NCBI RefSeq assembly: GCF_000262465.1
Contig: NZ_CM001489.1
Coordinates: 6,403,002-6,449,121, forward strand
Direction: 5' to 3'
DNA from: Frankia sp. QA3
GTDB taxonomy: Bacteria > Actinomycetota > Actinomycetes > Frankiales > Frankiaceae
DNA: 46,120 nucleotides
In this document: piece after piece, positions 24,753-32,359 of the stretch
Numbering within the stretch: position 1 is the first letter of the stretch
How the letters are laid out: every line of letters starts with the position of its first letter
The notes under the pieces: model-generated
Seen by the model: the letters and a program-made list of their open reading frames with translations, nothing else
Told to the model about the DNA's origin: nothing
The model's database searches: none
Translations under genes and position numbers: made by a program

Positions 24753-25601
24753 ATGGCACAGATGGAGCTCGCCGGCATGCCCCGTAGGCTGTTCGCCTGT
24801 ACGCCGTCGCGGCTGGCCGCGTTCGAGGACTGCCCGCGCCGCTACCGGATGATCTATCTGGACCGGCCGCGCCCGCCGAAGGGCCCGCCGTGGGCGCATA
24901 CCTCGTTCGGCGTGAGCGTGCACAACGCGCTGCGCCGGTGGTGGGAGGAGCCGTTCGAGCGGCGCACCCCGCTGCGCGCCGCCGAGCTGCTGCGACTGGT
25001 CTGGGTCGACGAGGGTTTTCGCGACCCCGAGCAGTCGCAGCGCTGGCGGGAGCGGGCCGCGCAGATGGTCCGCGGGTACGTCGCGGACCTGGACCCGGCG
25101 GCCGAGCCTCGCGGGGTCGAGCGGTCGGTCGCCACCCGCACCGAGGCGCTGGCCTTCTCCGGCCGGGTGGACCGCCTCGACGACCGGGACGGCGAGCTCG
25201 TCGTCGTCGACTACAAGACCGGCCGGCGGCCCGTGACCGACGACGACGCCCGCACCTCGCCGGCGCTTGCCCTGTACGCACTGGCCGCGGGCCGGATGCT
25301 GCGCCAGCCCTGCCGGCGGGTCGAGCTGCACCACGTGCCCACCGGCCGGGTCGCCGTCGCCGAGCACACCGAGGACAGCATCGCCCGGCACGTCCGCCGC
25401 GCCGAGTCCGTCGCGGCCGACGCCGTCGCCGCGACCGAGGCCCTGCGCGCCGGCGGCGACCCCGAGCGCGCCTTTCCGCCGCGCCCCGGCTCGCTGTGCT
25501 CGTGGTGCGACTTCCGCCGGCTGTGTCCGCAGGGCCAGGCCGCCGGCCCCGAGCGCCAGCCCTGGGACGCCCTCGGTGAAGACCCCGGGCCCGCCGCCTG
25601 A
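24753..25601 (+). CDS. RecB-family PD-(D/E)XK exonuclease (Cas4/AddB-like Fe-S type)
   Basis: Stand-alone nuclease domain of the RecB/Cas4 family, probably acting on single- or double-stranded DNA ends. The 282-residue product has the first Cys in FEDCPRRYRMIYL (about 30), the His-containing HTSFGVSVHNALRRWW, then FSGRVDRLDDRDGELVVVDYKTGR with the catalytic GxxDR, Asp and DYKTG motifs (about 137-160), the QALYAL-like TSPALALYALA helix, and CSWCDFRRLCPQG with three C-terminal Cys. Four Cys in this arrangement suggest a 4Fe-4S cluster. ATG 24753 is assigned; ATG 24762 is an alternative. No cas genes or CRISPR repeats are near, so this is not a CRISPR adaptation gene. A conserved actinobacterial gene; physiological role unknown to me. 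Confidence 0.88.
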   Translation: MAQMELAGMPRRLFACTPSRLAAFEDCPRRYRMIYLDRPRPPKGPPWAHTSFGVSVHNALRRWWEEPFERRTPLRAAELLRLVWVDEGFRDPEQSQRWRERAAQMVRGYVADLDPAAEPRGVERSVATRTEALAFSGRVDRLDDRDGELVVVDYKTGRRPVTDDDARTSPALALYALAAGRMLRQPCRRVELHHVPTGRVAVAEHTEDSIARHVRRAESVAADAVAATEALRAGGDPERAFPPRPGSLCSWCDFRRLCPQGQAAGPERQPWDALGEDPGPAA

Positions 25602-25690
25602 GTGCCCCGCGGCCCGGCGCCCGCCCGGCCGGCCTGCGCGACACCGCCCATCCGGCGACCCGGTCGCCCGCCGGATGTCAACATGGGGCG

Positions 25691-26899
25691 GTGTCCGAGC
25701 AGACCACCGCACCCGCCCAGCCGCGGGTCTCCGCGAAGGCGATGACCTTCACCGAGTCCGTCATCCGGGACATGACCCGGCTCGCCCTCGTGCATGACGC
25801 GGTGAACCTGGCCCAGGGGTTCCCCGACTTCGCCTGCCCGCCCGAGCTCAAGGAGGCGGCCAAGGCCGCCATCGACGCGGACGTGAACCAGTACGCGATC
25901 ACCTGGGGGGCGGCGGAGTTCCGCGCCGCGGTCGCCGCGAAGGTGGGGCGGATCTACCCGGGCTGGTCGGTCGATCCGGACACCGAGATCTGCGTGACGT
26001 GCGGTTCGACCGAGGCGATGATCGCCACCATGCTGGCGCTGGTCGACCCCGGCGACGAAGTGATCATGTTCGAGCCGTTCTACGAGAACTACGGCCCCGA
26101 CACGATCCTGTCCGGCGCCCGCCCGCGGCTGGTCCGCCTGCATGCTCCCGACTGGTCGATCGATCCGGCGGAGCTGCGCGCGGCCTTCAGCGACCGCACC
26201 CGCGCCATCGTCCTGAACACCCCCCACAACCCGACCGGCAAGGTGCTGCGCCGCGACGAGCTGGAGCTGGTCGCCGAGCTCTGCCAGCGCCACGACGCCC
26301 TGGTGTTCACCGACGAGATCTACGAGCACATCCACTACCTCGGACCCGGCGGCCACATCCCGCCGGCGACGATCCCCGGCCTCGAGGATCGGACCGTCAC
26401 CATCAACGCCCTGTCGAAGACCTACGCGGTCACGGGCTGGCGGGTCGGCTGGACGATCGCGCCGCCCGCCTACACCTCGGCGATCCGCAAGGTCCACGAC
26501 TTCCTGACCGTCGGTGCGGCGGCGCCGTTGCAGGCCGGCGGCGTGGCGGCGATGGGCCTGCCGCCCGCCTACTACGACGGGCTCGCCGAGCAGTACCGAA
26601 CCCGCCGCGACCTGCTGTGCGCCGCGCTGGCCGACACCGGGTTCACGTTCCGGCAGCCGGACGGCGCCTACTACGTGATGTGCGACACCCGCGCGGTCGA
26701 CCCGGCCGGGGACGACGTGGCCCTGGCCCGGCGGCTGGTCACCGAGATCGGGGTGGCGACCGTGCCCGGCTCGTCGTTCTTCGCCGATCCCGCCGACGGA
26801 CGCCACATCATCCGGTTCGGCTTCCCCAAGAAGCTCTCCACCCTGCAGGCCGCCGCGGACCGCCTGGCCCGGCTGGGCCGCCCGGCCGCCGGCGGCTGA
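25691..26899 (+). CDS. Class I/II PLP-dependent aminotransferase
   Basis: Fold type I aminotransferase, closest in look to methionine/kynurenine-type aminotransferases (KAT/YbdL). The 402-residue product contains LAQGFPDFACPPELKEAA, YAITWGAAEFRAAVAAK, CVTCGSTEAMIATMLAL (phosphate loop), FEPFYENYGPD, NTPHNPTGKVLRRDEL, TDEIYEHIHY, and INALSKTYAVTGWRVGW with the Schiff-base Lys, ending with the Arg of IIRFGFPK that binds the substrate carboxylate. The QGFPDF motif is typical of KAT-like enzymes. Start GTG 25691 with GGGGCG just upstream. It follows the RecB-like gene by 89 bases and is convergent with the next gene, 21 bases away. Substrate cannot be read from sequence. Confidence 0.9.
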   Translation: MSEQTTAPAQPRVSAKAMTFTESVIRDMTRLALVHDAVNLAQGFPDFACPPELKEAAKAAIDADVNQYAITWGAAEFRAAVAAKVGRIYPGWSVDPDTEICVTCGSTEAMIATMLALVDPGDEVIMFEPFYENYGPDTILSGARPRLVRLHAPDWSIDPAELRAAFSDRTRAIVLNTPHNPTGKVLRRDELELVAELCQRHDALVFTDEIYEHIHYLGPGGHIPPATIPGLEDRTVTINALSKTYAVTGWRVGWTIAPPAYTSAIRKVHDFLTVGAAAPLQAGGVAAMGLPPAYYDGLAEQYRTRRDLLCAALADTGFTFRQPDGAYYVMCDTRAVDPAGDDVALARRLVTEIGVATVPGSSFFADPADGRHIIRFGFPKKLSTLQAAADRLARLGRPAAGG

Positions 26900-26920
26900 T
26901 CCGGCGCTCGGGCGGGGGCG

Positions 26921-27607
26921 TCACGGCGCCGGGGTGAGCCGGGCCGGCGGGGTCGGCAGGCGGTAGCCGATTCCGGCGGCGCGGGCGTGCCCGGCGCGCA
27001 GCTCACGGTCCAGCTCGGCGAGCTCGGCGCGCACCCCGCCGCGTGTCGACCGGCCGAGCAGCGCCGGGCGGGCGCTCATCGCCGCGGGTTCGGGCGGGGC
27101 GTACCGGCCACGCAGATACTCCCCGATCCACCGGCCCTGCGCACCGGCCAGCTCCGGGGAGTCGCTGACGTGGAAGACCCAGGCGGCCGCCAGGTCGAAC
27201 ACGCCGCCGAAGCGGGGCGAGTCCGGCCCGCCCGGCCCCAGCCGGGCCGTGGCATCGCCCAGCACGACCGCGTCGAAGACGCCGAGCAGGTCACCCCCCG
27301 CCCCGGCTCCCTCGGCGGCTCCCGCGGCGGCCGGGGACGCGGACGTCGCCGAGGTCCGGGGATCGGCCCGCACGCCGTGGACCTCGAAGGGCGCCGCCGG
27401 GCCGGCCGCCGCGAGGCGCAGGGTGTCGGGCGACACCGCGACGACCTGGTCGGCGCAGCCGTACGCGGCGAGGCGTGCATGGGCGGCGGGCGGCACGGGG
27501 CCGGGGGAGAAGGCGGCGACCGCGAGCCCCCCGTCGACGAGGGAGATCGTCGCGGCGGCGGTGGCCGCGTCCACGCCGAGAACGGCGACCCGGGGAAGAC
27601 CTGTCAC
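26921..27607 (-). CDS. Hypothetical protein resembling the C-terminal part of a flavin monooxygenase
   Basis: Function unknown. The 228-residue product has a short Rossmann-like N terminus (RVAVLGVDAATAAATISLVDGGLAVAAFSPG) lacking the GxGxxG nucleotide motif, a low-complexity Ala/Gly centre, then FDAVVLGDATARLG, VFDLAAAWVFHVSDSPELAGAQGRWIGEYLRGRYAPPEPAAM. The last stretch is very like the end of FMO/cyclohexanone-monooxygenase-type proteins (a QxxWIxxxLxGxxxLP pattern). It may be a degenerate or domain-lost relative that no longer binds FAD. Start ATG 27607. Divergent from the heme oxygenase-like gene with 52 bases between starts. Confidence 0.6.
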   Translation of the reverse strand: MTGLPRVAVLGVDAATAAATISLVDGGLAVAAFSPGPVPPAAHARLAAYGCADQVVAVSPDTLRLAAAGPAAPFEVHGVRADPRTSATSASPAAAGAAEGAGAGGDLLGVFDAVVLGDATARLGPGGPDSPRFGGVFDLAAAWVFHVSDSPELAGAQGRWIGEYLRGRYAPPEPAAMSARPALLGRSTRGGVRAELAELDRELRAGHARAAGIGYRLPTPPARLTPAP

Positions 27608-27659
27608 GCTGGGGCACTCTAGTGGCGCCGCGCGGGGGCCTTCGCACTACGGTGAAGAC

Positions 27660-28103
27660 ATGAGCGTCGTCAAGATCAATGCGCTGACCGTGCCCGCCGA
27701 GATGCGGGCCGCCCTGGAACAGCGGTTCGCCGGCCGGGCCGGGATGGTCGAGCAGGCCGACGGGTTCGAGTGGTTCGAGCTGCTGCGCCCGATCGAGGGA
27801 ACGGACACGTACCTCGTCTACACCCGCTGGCGTAGCGAGGAGGACTTCCAGAAGTGGCAGTCCTCGCAGGCGTTCGAGGAGGGCCACCGCCGGGCGGCCG
27901 CCGAGGCCGCGGCTGGCGCGAACGCGCCGGCCGGGCAGGGCGCGCCGGCCGGTCACGGCGGCGGCGCTGGTCACGGCGGTCACGGCGGTCATGGCGGTCA
28001 TGGCGGTGCGAGCGGTCACGGTGGGACCGGTGCTCCCGCGGCGACCGGGGCCACGCTGTGGTCGTTCGAGGTGGTGCAGTCGGCGGCGCCCGGCTCCGAC
28101 TGA
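27660..28103 (+). CDS. MhuD/IsdG-family heme-degrading monooxygenase with Gly/His-rich insert
   Basis: Dimeric ABM-fold enzyme that cleaves heme to free iron in characterised relatives. The 147-residue product starts MSVVKINALTVPA, very like M. tuberculosis MhuD, with the substrate-site Asn7, then GFEWFELLRPIEGTDTYLVYTRWRSEEDFQKW (Trp66-type residue) and the heme-ligand His region AFEEGHRRAAAEA. The final strand TGATLWSFEVVQS closes the domain. Between these lies an insert of roughly 40 residues of Ala/Gly/His (GHGGGAGHGGHGGHGGHGG), absent from MhuD, which is about 105 residues. The DNA there is nine-base tandem units. ATG 27660 follows TACGGT by six bases with no clear ribosome-binding site, so the mRNA may be leaderless. 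Confidence 0.88.
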   Translation: MSVVKINALTVPAEMRAALEQRFAGRAGMVEQADGFEWFELLRPIEGTDTYLVYTRWRSEEDFQKWQSSQAFEEGHRRAAAEAAAGANAPAGQGAPAGHGGGAGHGGHGGHGGHGGASGHGGTGAPAATGATLWSFEVVQSAAPGSD

Positions 28104-28148
28104 GGCCCGGCGGCGGGGGTTGCCGCGCCGGGGGTGGCCGGCCCGTGC

Positions 28149-29222
28149 TCAGTCGTGGTGGCTGGCGTCGGTGACCTCGCCGACGAACTGCTCGACCACG
28201 TCCTCCATCGCGATGACGCCGACGGTCGTCCCCGCGGCGTCGACGACCCGGCCCAGGTGGCTGCCGGCGCGCTGCATGCGGCGCAGCACCTGGTCCAGGG
28301 GCGTGTCCGTGCCGAGCTCCACCATCTGGCGCAGCCGCGGTGGGGCCAGCGGGGTGTCGAGGTCCTCGGGCGCGATCCCCAGGATGTCCTTGGCGTGCAG
28401 GAAGCCCGCGATCTCGAGGCCGTCGGCGGCACCCCGGCCGGAGCCGGACCCGGCGTCGGGCACCCGCACCGGGAACCGGGAGTAGCCGGTGCGGGCGACG
28501 GCGTCCTCCAGCTCGCGGGCGGTGGTCGTCCAGGCGATCGTCACGGCCTGCGACAGCGGGATCATCACCGCGCCCGCGTCGCGGTCGGACAGCTCCAGGG
28601 CGCTGGTGAGCCGCTCGTGCTCGGCCTGTTCGAGCAGCCCCTCCTGCTTCGACTCGGCGATGATGGCGGCCAGCTCCTGCGGGCTGTAGGCGGAGGCGAG
28701 CTCGTCGCGGGGCTCGACCCCCAGCAGCCGCAGCACTCGGTTGGCGAAGGAGTTCAGCAGGAGCACGAACGGCGCGGTGGCCCGGGCGAAGGCGATCAGC
28801 GGCGGCCCGAGCCAGACCAGGGCCCGTTCGGGGCCGGCGATCGACAGGTTCTTCGGCACGATCTCGCCGAGCACCATGTGCAGCGCGGACACGATGGTCA
28901 GCGCGACCGCGAAGGCGATCGCGTGCTGCGCCGCCTCGGGCACGGCGAGCGCGTGGAGCAGGTCCGTCAGCAGATGCGCGACCGTCGGCTCGGCGACGGC
29001 GCCGAGCGCCAGCGAGCACAGGGTGATGCCGAGCTGGGTCGCGGCGAGCAGTGGTGAGAGGTGCTCCAGGGCGCCGATGACCGAGCGAGCCCGCTTGTCG
29101 CCGGCCTCGACCATGGGTTCCAGCCGGTCGCGGCGCGCGGAGACGAAGGCGAACTCGGCGCCGACGAAGAACGCGTTGCCGGCGATCAGTGCGAGTCCTG
29201 CGAGCAGTGCTAGCAGGGTCAT
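28149..29222 (-). CDS. CNNM/CorC-type DUF21-CBS membrane protein (second gene of pair)
   Basis: HlyC/CorC-family membrane protein, today linked with magnesium/cation efflux (CNNM/CorC). The 357-residue product has a DUF21 domain with an N-terminal helix (LLALLAGLALIAGNAFFVGAEFAFVSARR), two more membrane helices (about 60-80 and 95-115) and the conserved GEIVPKNLSI motif, a helix at about 130-150, then two CBS domains (VMIPLSQAVTIAW, GYSRFPVRVPD, LHAKDILGIAPEDL, VVDAAGTTVGVIAMEDVVEQFVGEV). It lacks the C-terminal CorC_HlyC domain that the first gene has. ATG at 29222 overlaps the stop of the upstream gene by four bases, so the pair is coupled. Convergent with the heme oxygenase-like gene. Confidence 0.9.
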   Translation of the reverse strand: MTLLALLAGLALIAGNAFFVGAEFAFVSARRDRLEPMVEAGDKRARSVIGALEHLSPLLAATQLGITLCSLALGAVAEPTVAHLLTDLLHALAVPEAAQHAIAFAVALTIVSALHMVLGEIVPKNLSIAGPERALVWLGPPLIAFARATAPFVLLLNSFANRVLRLLGVEPRDELASAYSPQELAAIIAESKQEGLLEQAEHERLTSALELSDRDAGAVMIPLSQAVTIAWTTTARELEDAVARTGYSRFPVRVPDAGSGSGRGAADGLEIAGFLHAKDILGIAPEDLDTPLAPPRLRQMVELGTDTPLDQVLRRMQRAGSHLGRVVDAAGTTVGVIAMEDVVEQFVGEVTDASHHD

Positions 29223-30667
29223 GACCCGCTCTCCGCCCGTGTCTGGGGCGTCTGCCGTGTCTGGGGCGTCTGCAGGGGCGGGGCGGTCAGCCGCACCCGG
29301 TCGATGCGGTGCCGATCGACGGCCACGACCGTCAGAGTGACGCCGTCGACCTCCACCTGCTCCCCGACCGCGCCGAGATGGCCCAGTCGGGCGAGCACCA
29401 GCCCGGCGACCGTCTCGTACGGCCCGTCGGGCAGCCGGACGCCGGTGGCGTCGGCCGCCTCGTCGGGTCGCAGCAGCCCGGACAGCAGCCAGGAGCGCGG
29501 CCCGTCGGGCACCACCCCGGGGGTGCTCGGCAGGTCGTGCTCGTCCGACACCTCGCCGACCAGCTCCTCGACGAGGTCCTCCAGGGTGACGATGCCGGCG
29601 GTCCCGCCGTACTCGTCGATGACGGCGGCCAGCTGCAGCCCGTGTCGGCGCAGCCGGGAGAGCAGGGCATCGCAGCCCAGCGAGGCGGGCACGAGCAGTG
29701 GCGGGACCATGATCTCGCGCACGCTCACCGCCGCGCGGCGCTCGGCCGGGATTCGGAAGACGTCCTTGACGTGCACGACCCCGACCACGCCGTCGACGTC
29801 CCCGGCCCGGTCCCCGTCAGCACGATCTCCCTCGGCGCGATCTCCTTCGGCGTGAGCTCCTTCGGTGGGTTCGCCGTCGACGCGATCTCCCTCGACCCTT
29901 CCCCGCACCGGGAACCGGGAATGCCCCGACTGCTGCGCCACCTGGAGCAGATCGGCGACGTGCATGTCGGCGTCGGCCCAGACGGTCTGTACCCGCGGGG
30001 TCATCACGTCGGCGGCGTGGCGGTCACCGAAGCGCAGCGACCGCCGCAGCAGTGCGGCCGTCGAGGTCGGCAGGGTGCCCTGGCGGGCGGAGGCGCGCAC
30101 GATCGAGCCGAGCTCGGCGGGGGACCGGCCGGCGTGCATCTCGTCCTGGGGCTCCACCCCCAGCGCGCGCAGGATCGCGTTGGCGCCCCCGTTCAGCAGC
30201 CTGATGAGCGGACCGCACACCCGGGAGAACCACACCTGCGGCCAGGAGACGGCCCGGCCCACCCGCAGCGGCTCGCTGATCGCCCAGTTCTTCGGCACCA
30301 GCTCGCCGAAGACCATCTGGCTCACGGTCGCGACGAACAGGGCGAGGACGAGCGCGAGCACCGAGCTCGGGGCGTCCGGCAGGCCGACGGCGTGCAACGC
30401 CGGGTGGACGAGGGTGGCCAGCGCCGGTTCGGCGAGGTAGCCGACGGCCAGCGAGGTCACCGTGATGCCGAGCTGCGCGCCGGAGAGCTGGAACGACAGT
30501 GAGCGCACGGCCCGCAGTACCGCCTGGGATCGTCGGTCACCGGTGCGGGCGGCCTGCTCCGCCTGGTGCGGCTCGATCGCGACCAGGGCGAACTCCGCCG
30601 CCACGAACAGCGCGTTGGCGGCGATCAGCACCACGACGACCGCGAGATAGACGATCGCCTGGATCAC
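29219..30667 (-). CDS. CNNM/CorC-type DUF21-CBS-CorC_HlyC membrane protein (first gene of pair)
   Basis: Paralogue of the following gene. The 482-residue product has the N-terminal DUF21 helices (IVYLAVVVVLIAANALFVAAEFALVAIEPHQ, GITVTSLAVGYLAEPALATL, VLALVLALFVATVSQMVFGELVPKNWAISEP), two CBS domains (VMTPRVQTVWADADMHVADLL, HSRFPVRG; LQLAAVIDEYGGTAGIVTLEDLVEELVGEVSDEHD) and a C-terminal CorC_HlyC domain (WLLSGLLRPDEAADATGVRLPDGPYETVAGLVL). Between the CBS motifs is an acidic insert of EGDRxDG repeats (about residues 255-285) coded by nine-to-fifteen-base tandem units. GTG 30667 has no strong ribosome-binding site. Divergent from parA (269 bases). The pair may build a heteromeric cation transporter; that is inference. 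Confidence 0.9.
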   Translation of the reverse strand: MIQAIVYLAVVVVLIAANALFVAAEFALVAIEPHQAEQAARTGDRRSQAVLRAVRSLSFQLSGAQLGITVTSLAVGYLAEPALATLVHPALHAVGLPDAPSSVLALVLALFVATVSQMVFGELVPKNWAISEPLRVGRAVSWPQVWFSRVCGPLIRLLNGGANAILRALGVEPQDEMHAGRSPAELGSIVRASARQGTLPTSTAALLRRSLRFGDRHAADVMTPRVQTVWADADMHVADLLQVAQQSGHSRFPVRGRVEGDRVDGEPTEGAHAEGDRAEGDRADGDRAGDVDGVVGVVHVKDVFRIPAERRAAVSVREIMVPPLLVPASLGCDALLSRLRRHGLQLAAVIDEYGGTAGIVTLEDLVEELVGEVSDEHDLPSTPGVVPDGPRSWLLSGLLRPDEAADATGVRLPDGPYETVAGLVLARLGHLGAVGEQVEVDGVTLTVVAVDRHRIDRVRLTAPPLQTPQTRQTPQTRAESGS

Positions 30668-30922
30668 CCGGCGCCGCCGATGCCGGCGGGCATGGTCATC
30701 GTCGCATCACCATGGTCTCGGAAGGGGGCCGCGGGCAGGGGCCTACGGTGCTGCGCTACCCGGCGACGCCGGCCCGCACACCATGGCAGGGCCACGGTAC
30801 GTCCGCGTTTCGCGTGGGCGACGCTCGGCGGGCGGCCGTCCGGTCTGTGGCGGTTGGCGCTCGGGCGGCGGGGCGCGTCGAGATTTCGGGACGCCAAGTG
30901 TTGTGACCACACGATTACGCAT

Positions 30923-30940
30923 CCACACTGATCGGTGTGG
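30923..30940. promoter_or_regulatory. Inverted repeat spanning the parA start codon
   Basis: CCACAC-tgatcg-GTGTGG at 30923-30940 is a perfect six-base inverted repeat whose right arm includes the parA GTG start. A third CCACAC lies at 30907-30912. TTGTGA at 30901-30906 with CACACT 17 bases on could be the promoter, giving a nearly leaderless mRNA; no ribosome-binding site is visible. Consistent with autoregulation, but unproven. Confidence 0.4.
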
Positions 30941-31893
30941 CCCACGTACTTGCTGTAGCGAACCAGAAGGGCGGCGTCGCCAAGACGACCTCCGTGTCCA
31001 GCCTCGGCGCCGCACTGAGCGAGCTGGGTCGCCGCGTGCTGCTGGTGGATCTCGACCCGCAGGCGTGCCTGACCTTCTCCCTCGGCCTGGATCCCGACAC
31101 CCTCGAGCTGTCCGTGCACGATGTGCTCCTCGGTCGACTCTCCGCGGGCATCGTGATCACCAGGACCTCCGACGGCATGGACCTGCTGCCCGCGACGATC
31201 GAGCTGGCCGGCTGCGAGGCGGTGCTGCTGTCGCGCACCGGCCGCGAGCACGCGCTGCGGCTCGCCCTCGCCGAGGTGATCGACGCCTACGATTTCGTGC
31301 TCATCGACTGCCCGCCGTCGCTGGGCGTGCTCACCATCAACGGGCTCACCGCCGCCGACGAGGTGGTCGTGCCGTTGCAGTGCGAGACGCTGTCGCACCG
31401 CGGTGTCGGCCAGCTCCTCGACACGGTGCACGACGTGCAGCGGCTGACGAATCCGCGCCTCGGGGTCCGTGGTGTCCTGCCGACCCTGTTCGACGGGCGT
31501 ACGGCCCACTGCCGGGCCGTGCTCGCCGACGTCTCCGCGCGCTACGACATCGCCGTGCTCGCACCGCCGATCGCCCGTTCCGTGCGGTTCGCGGAGGCGC
31601 CCGGCACCGGGCGGTCGATCCTGTCGACGGCGCGGCGCTCCAAGGGCGCCGAGGCCTACCGGGCGCATGCCCGGGCCATCGCCGAGGTGAGCGGGCAGGC
31701 CGCGCCACATTCGGGTCCCGCCGTCGTCGCGGTCGAACCAGCCCACCTCGAACCGGGAACCGCCGAAGTGGAGCCCGTAGAGGTGGAAACAGTGGTGGCC
31801 GTACCCCTCGAGGCGGTGGCTCTCGAGGCGGTGGCCCTCGAACCGGTTCGGGTCGAACCGGTACCAATCGGGGCAGACCGGGCCCGGGTGTGA
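30937..31893 (+). CDS. ParA-family ATPase (orphan, no parB beside it)
   Basis: Deviant Walker ATPase of the ParA/Soj family, which positions DNA or protein cargo. The 318-residue product has the ParA Walker A NQKGGVAKTTS (about 10-20), VLLVDLDPQACLTF (Walker A'), YDFVLIDCPPSLGVLTIN (Walker B, about 108-125) and the VPLQCETLSHRGVGQL stretch, ending with RSILSTARRSKGAEAYRAHARAIAE. Residues 260-318 form an unusual tail of repeated Val-Glu/Leu-Glu-Pro dipeptides. GTG 30937 lacks a ribosome-binding site. No parB or parS sequence is evident. The downstream Zn-ribbon gene starts in its stop codon (GTGA overlap). This pair followed by a DEAD-box helicase gene parallels M. tuberculosis Rv3213c-Rv3211 (from memory). 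Confidence 0.9.
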   Translation: MAHVLAVANQKGGVAKTTSVSSLGAALSELGRRVLLVDLDPQACLTFSLGLDPDTLELSVHDVLLGRLSAGIVITRTSDGMDLLPATIELAGCEAVLLSRTGREHALRLALAEVIDAYDFVLIDCPPSLGVLTINGLTAADEVVVPLQCETLSHRGVGQLLDTVHDVQRLTNPRLGVRGVLPTLFDGRTAHCRAVLADVSARYDIAVLAPPIARSVRFAEAPGTGRSILSTARRSKGAEAYRAHARAIAEVSGQAAPHSGPAVVAVEPAHLEPGTAEVEPVEVETVVAVPLEAVALEAVALEPVRVEPVPIGADRARV

Positions 31894-32276
31894 GTGTGCG
31901 GGCGAGCGGCCCGCCGCGGTCGCCGGGCGCCCAGCAGCGCGCCTCTGCCGGGTTCGACAGATTGCGGCCGCGGGGTTCCAGGCCGCCGGCGGTGACGCAG
32001 ACCCCGTCGGGCCCGGCGGTGGGGCGGGACGCGCACGGCAAACGCGCGCTGTACAGCGGGCTGCGACCGACGACCCCGCCGAACGCGAGCCTGAGCGTGG
32101 AATGTTCCCGCTGCGGGCAGACGAGCCTGCTCGGGGCGAAGCAGGCGCTGTGGATCCTCACCCCCAGCGTCCACCTGCCGCTGGTGCGTCCGCGGCATCC
32201 CTCGTTGCTGCGCTGCCCGACCTGCCGGCGGATGAGCTGGGTGCGGCTGGGGCTGCACCTGCGGCCGGCGGGCTGA
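31890..32276 (+). CDS. Small Zn-ribbon protein coupled to ParA
   Basis: Function unknown. The 128-residue product has an unstructured basic N-terminal half (PRSPGAQQRASAGFDRLRPRGSRPP) and a C-terminal domain with two CxxC pairs, VECSRCGQTSLLGAKQALWIL and LLRCPTCRRMSWVRLGLHLRP, which should bind one zinc. Between them is a hydrophobic stretch (PSVHLPLVRPRHPS). The same arrangement follows the ParA-like gene in Streptomyces, as I recall, so the partnership is probably functional; it may be a cargo or adaptor for the ParA ATPase, which is inference. GTG 31890 overlaps the parA TGA, giving translational coupling. A strong hairpin at 32290-32329 follows. Confidence 0.8.
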   Translation: MSVRASGPPRSPGAQQRASAGFDRLRPRGSRPPAVTQTPSGPAVGRDAHGKRALYSGLRPTTPPNASLSVECSRCGQTSLLGAKQALWILTPSVHLPLVRPRHPSLLRCPTCRRMSWVRLGLHLRPAG

Positions 32277-32289
32277 GGAGCTTCCAGAT

Positions 32290-32329
32290 CCCAACGCCGG
32301 GCCAGGGGGCCACGCGGGCCGGCGTTGGG
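32290..32329. terminator. Hairpin terminator between convergent Zn-ribbon and DEAD-box genes
   Basis: CCCAACGCCGG at 32290-32300 pairs perfectly with CCGGCGTTGGG at 32319-32329 (11 bp, GC-rich), with an 18-base loop that can fold further. It lies in the 83-base gap between convergent genes, so it can serve both. No T tract, as usual in actinobacteria. Confidence 0.75.
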
Positions 32330-32359
32330 CGGGATGGGCGGTGGTGACCCGCCCCCCGC

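Noticed and set aside
24753..25601. cas4 gene of a CRISPR system
   Set aside because: The fold and Cys pattern are Cas4-like but there are no cas1/cas2 genes or repeat arrays in the window; stand-alone RecB-like genes of this type are common in actinobacteria.
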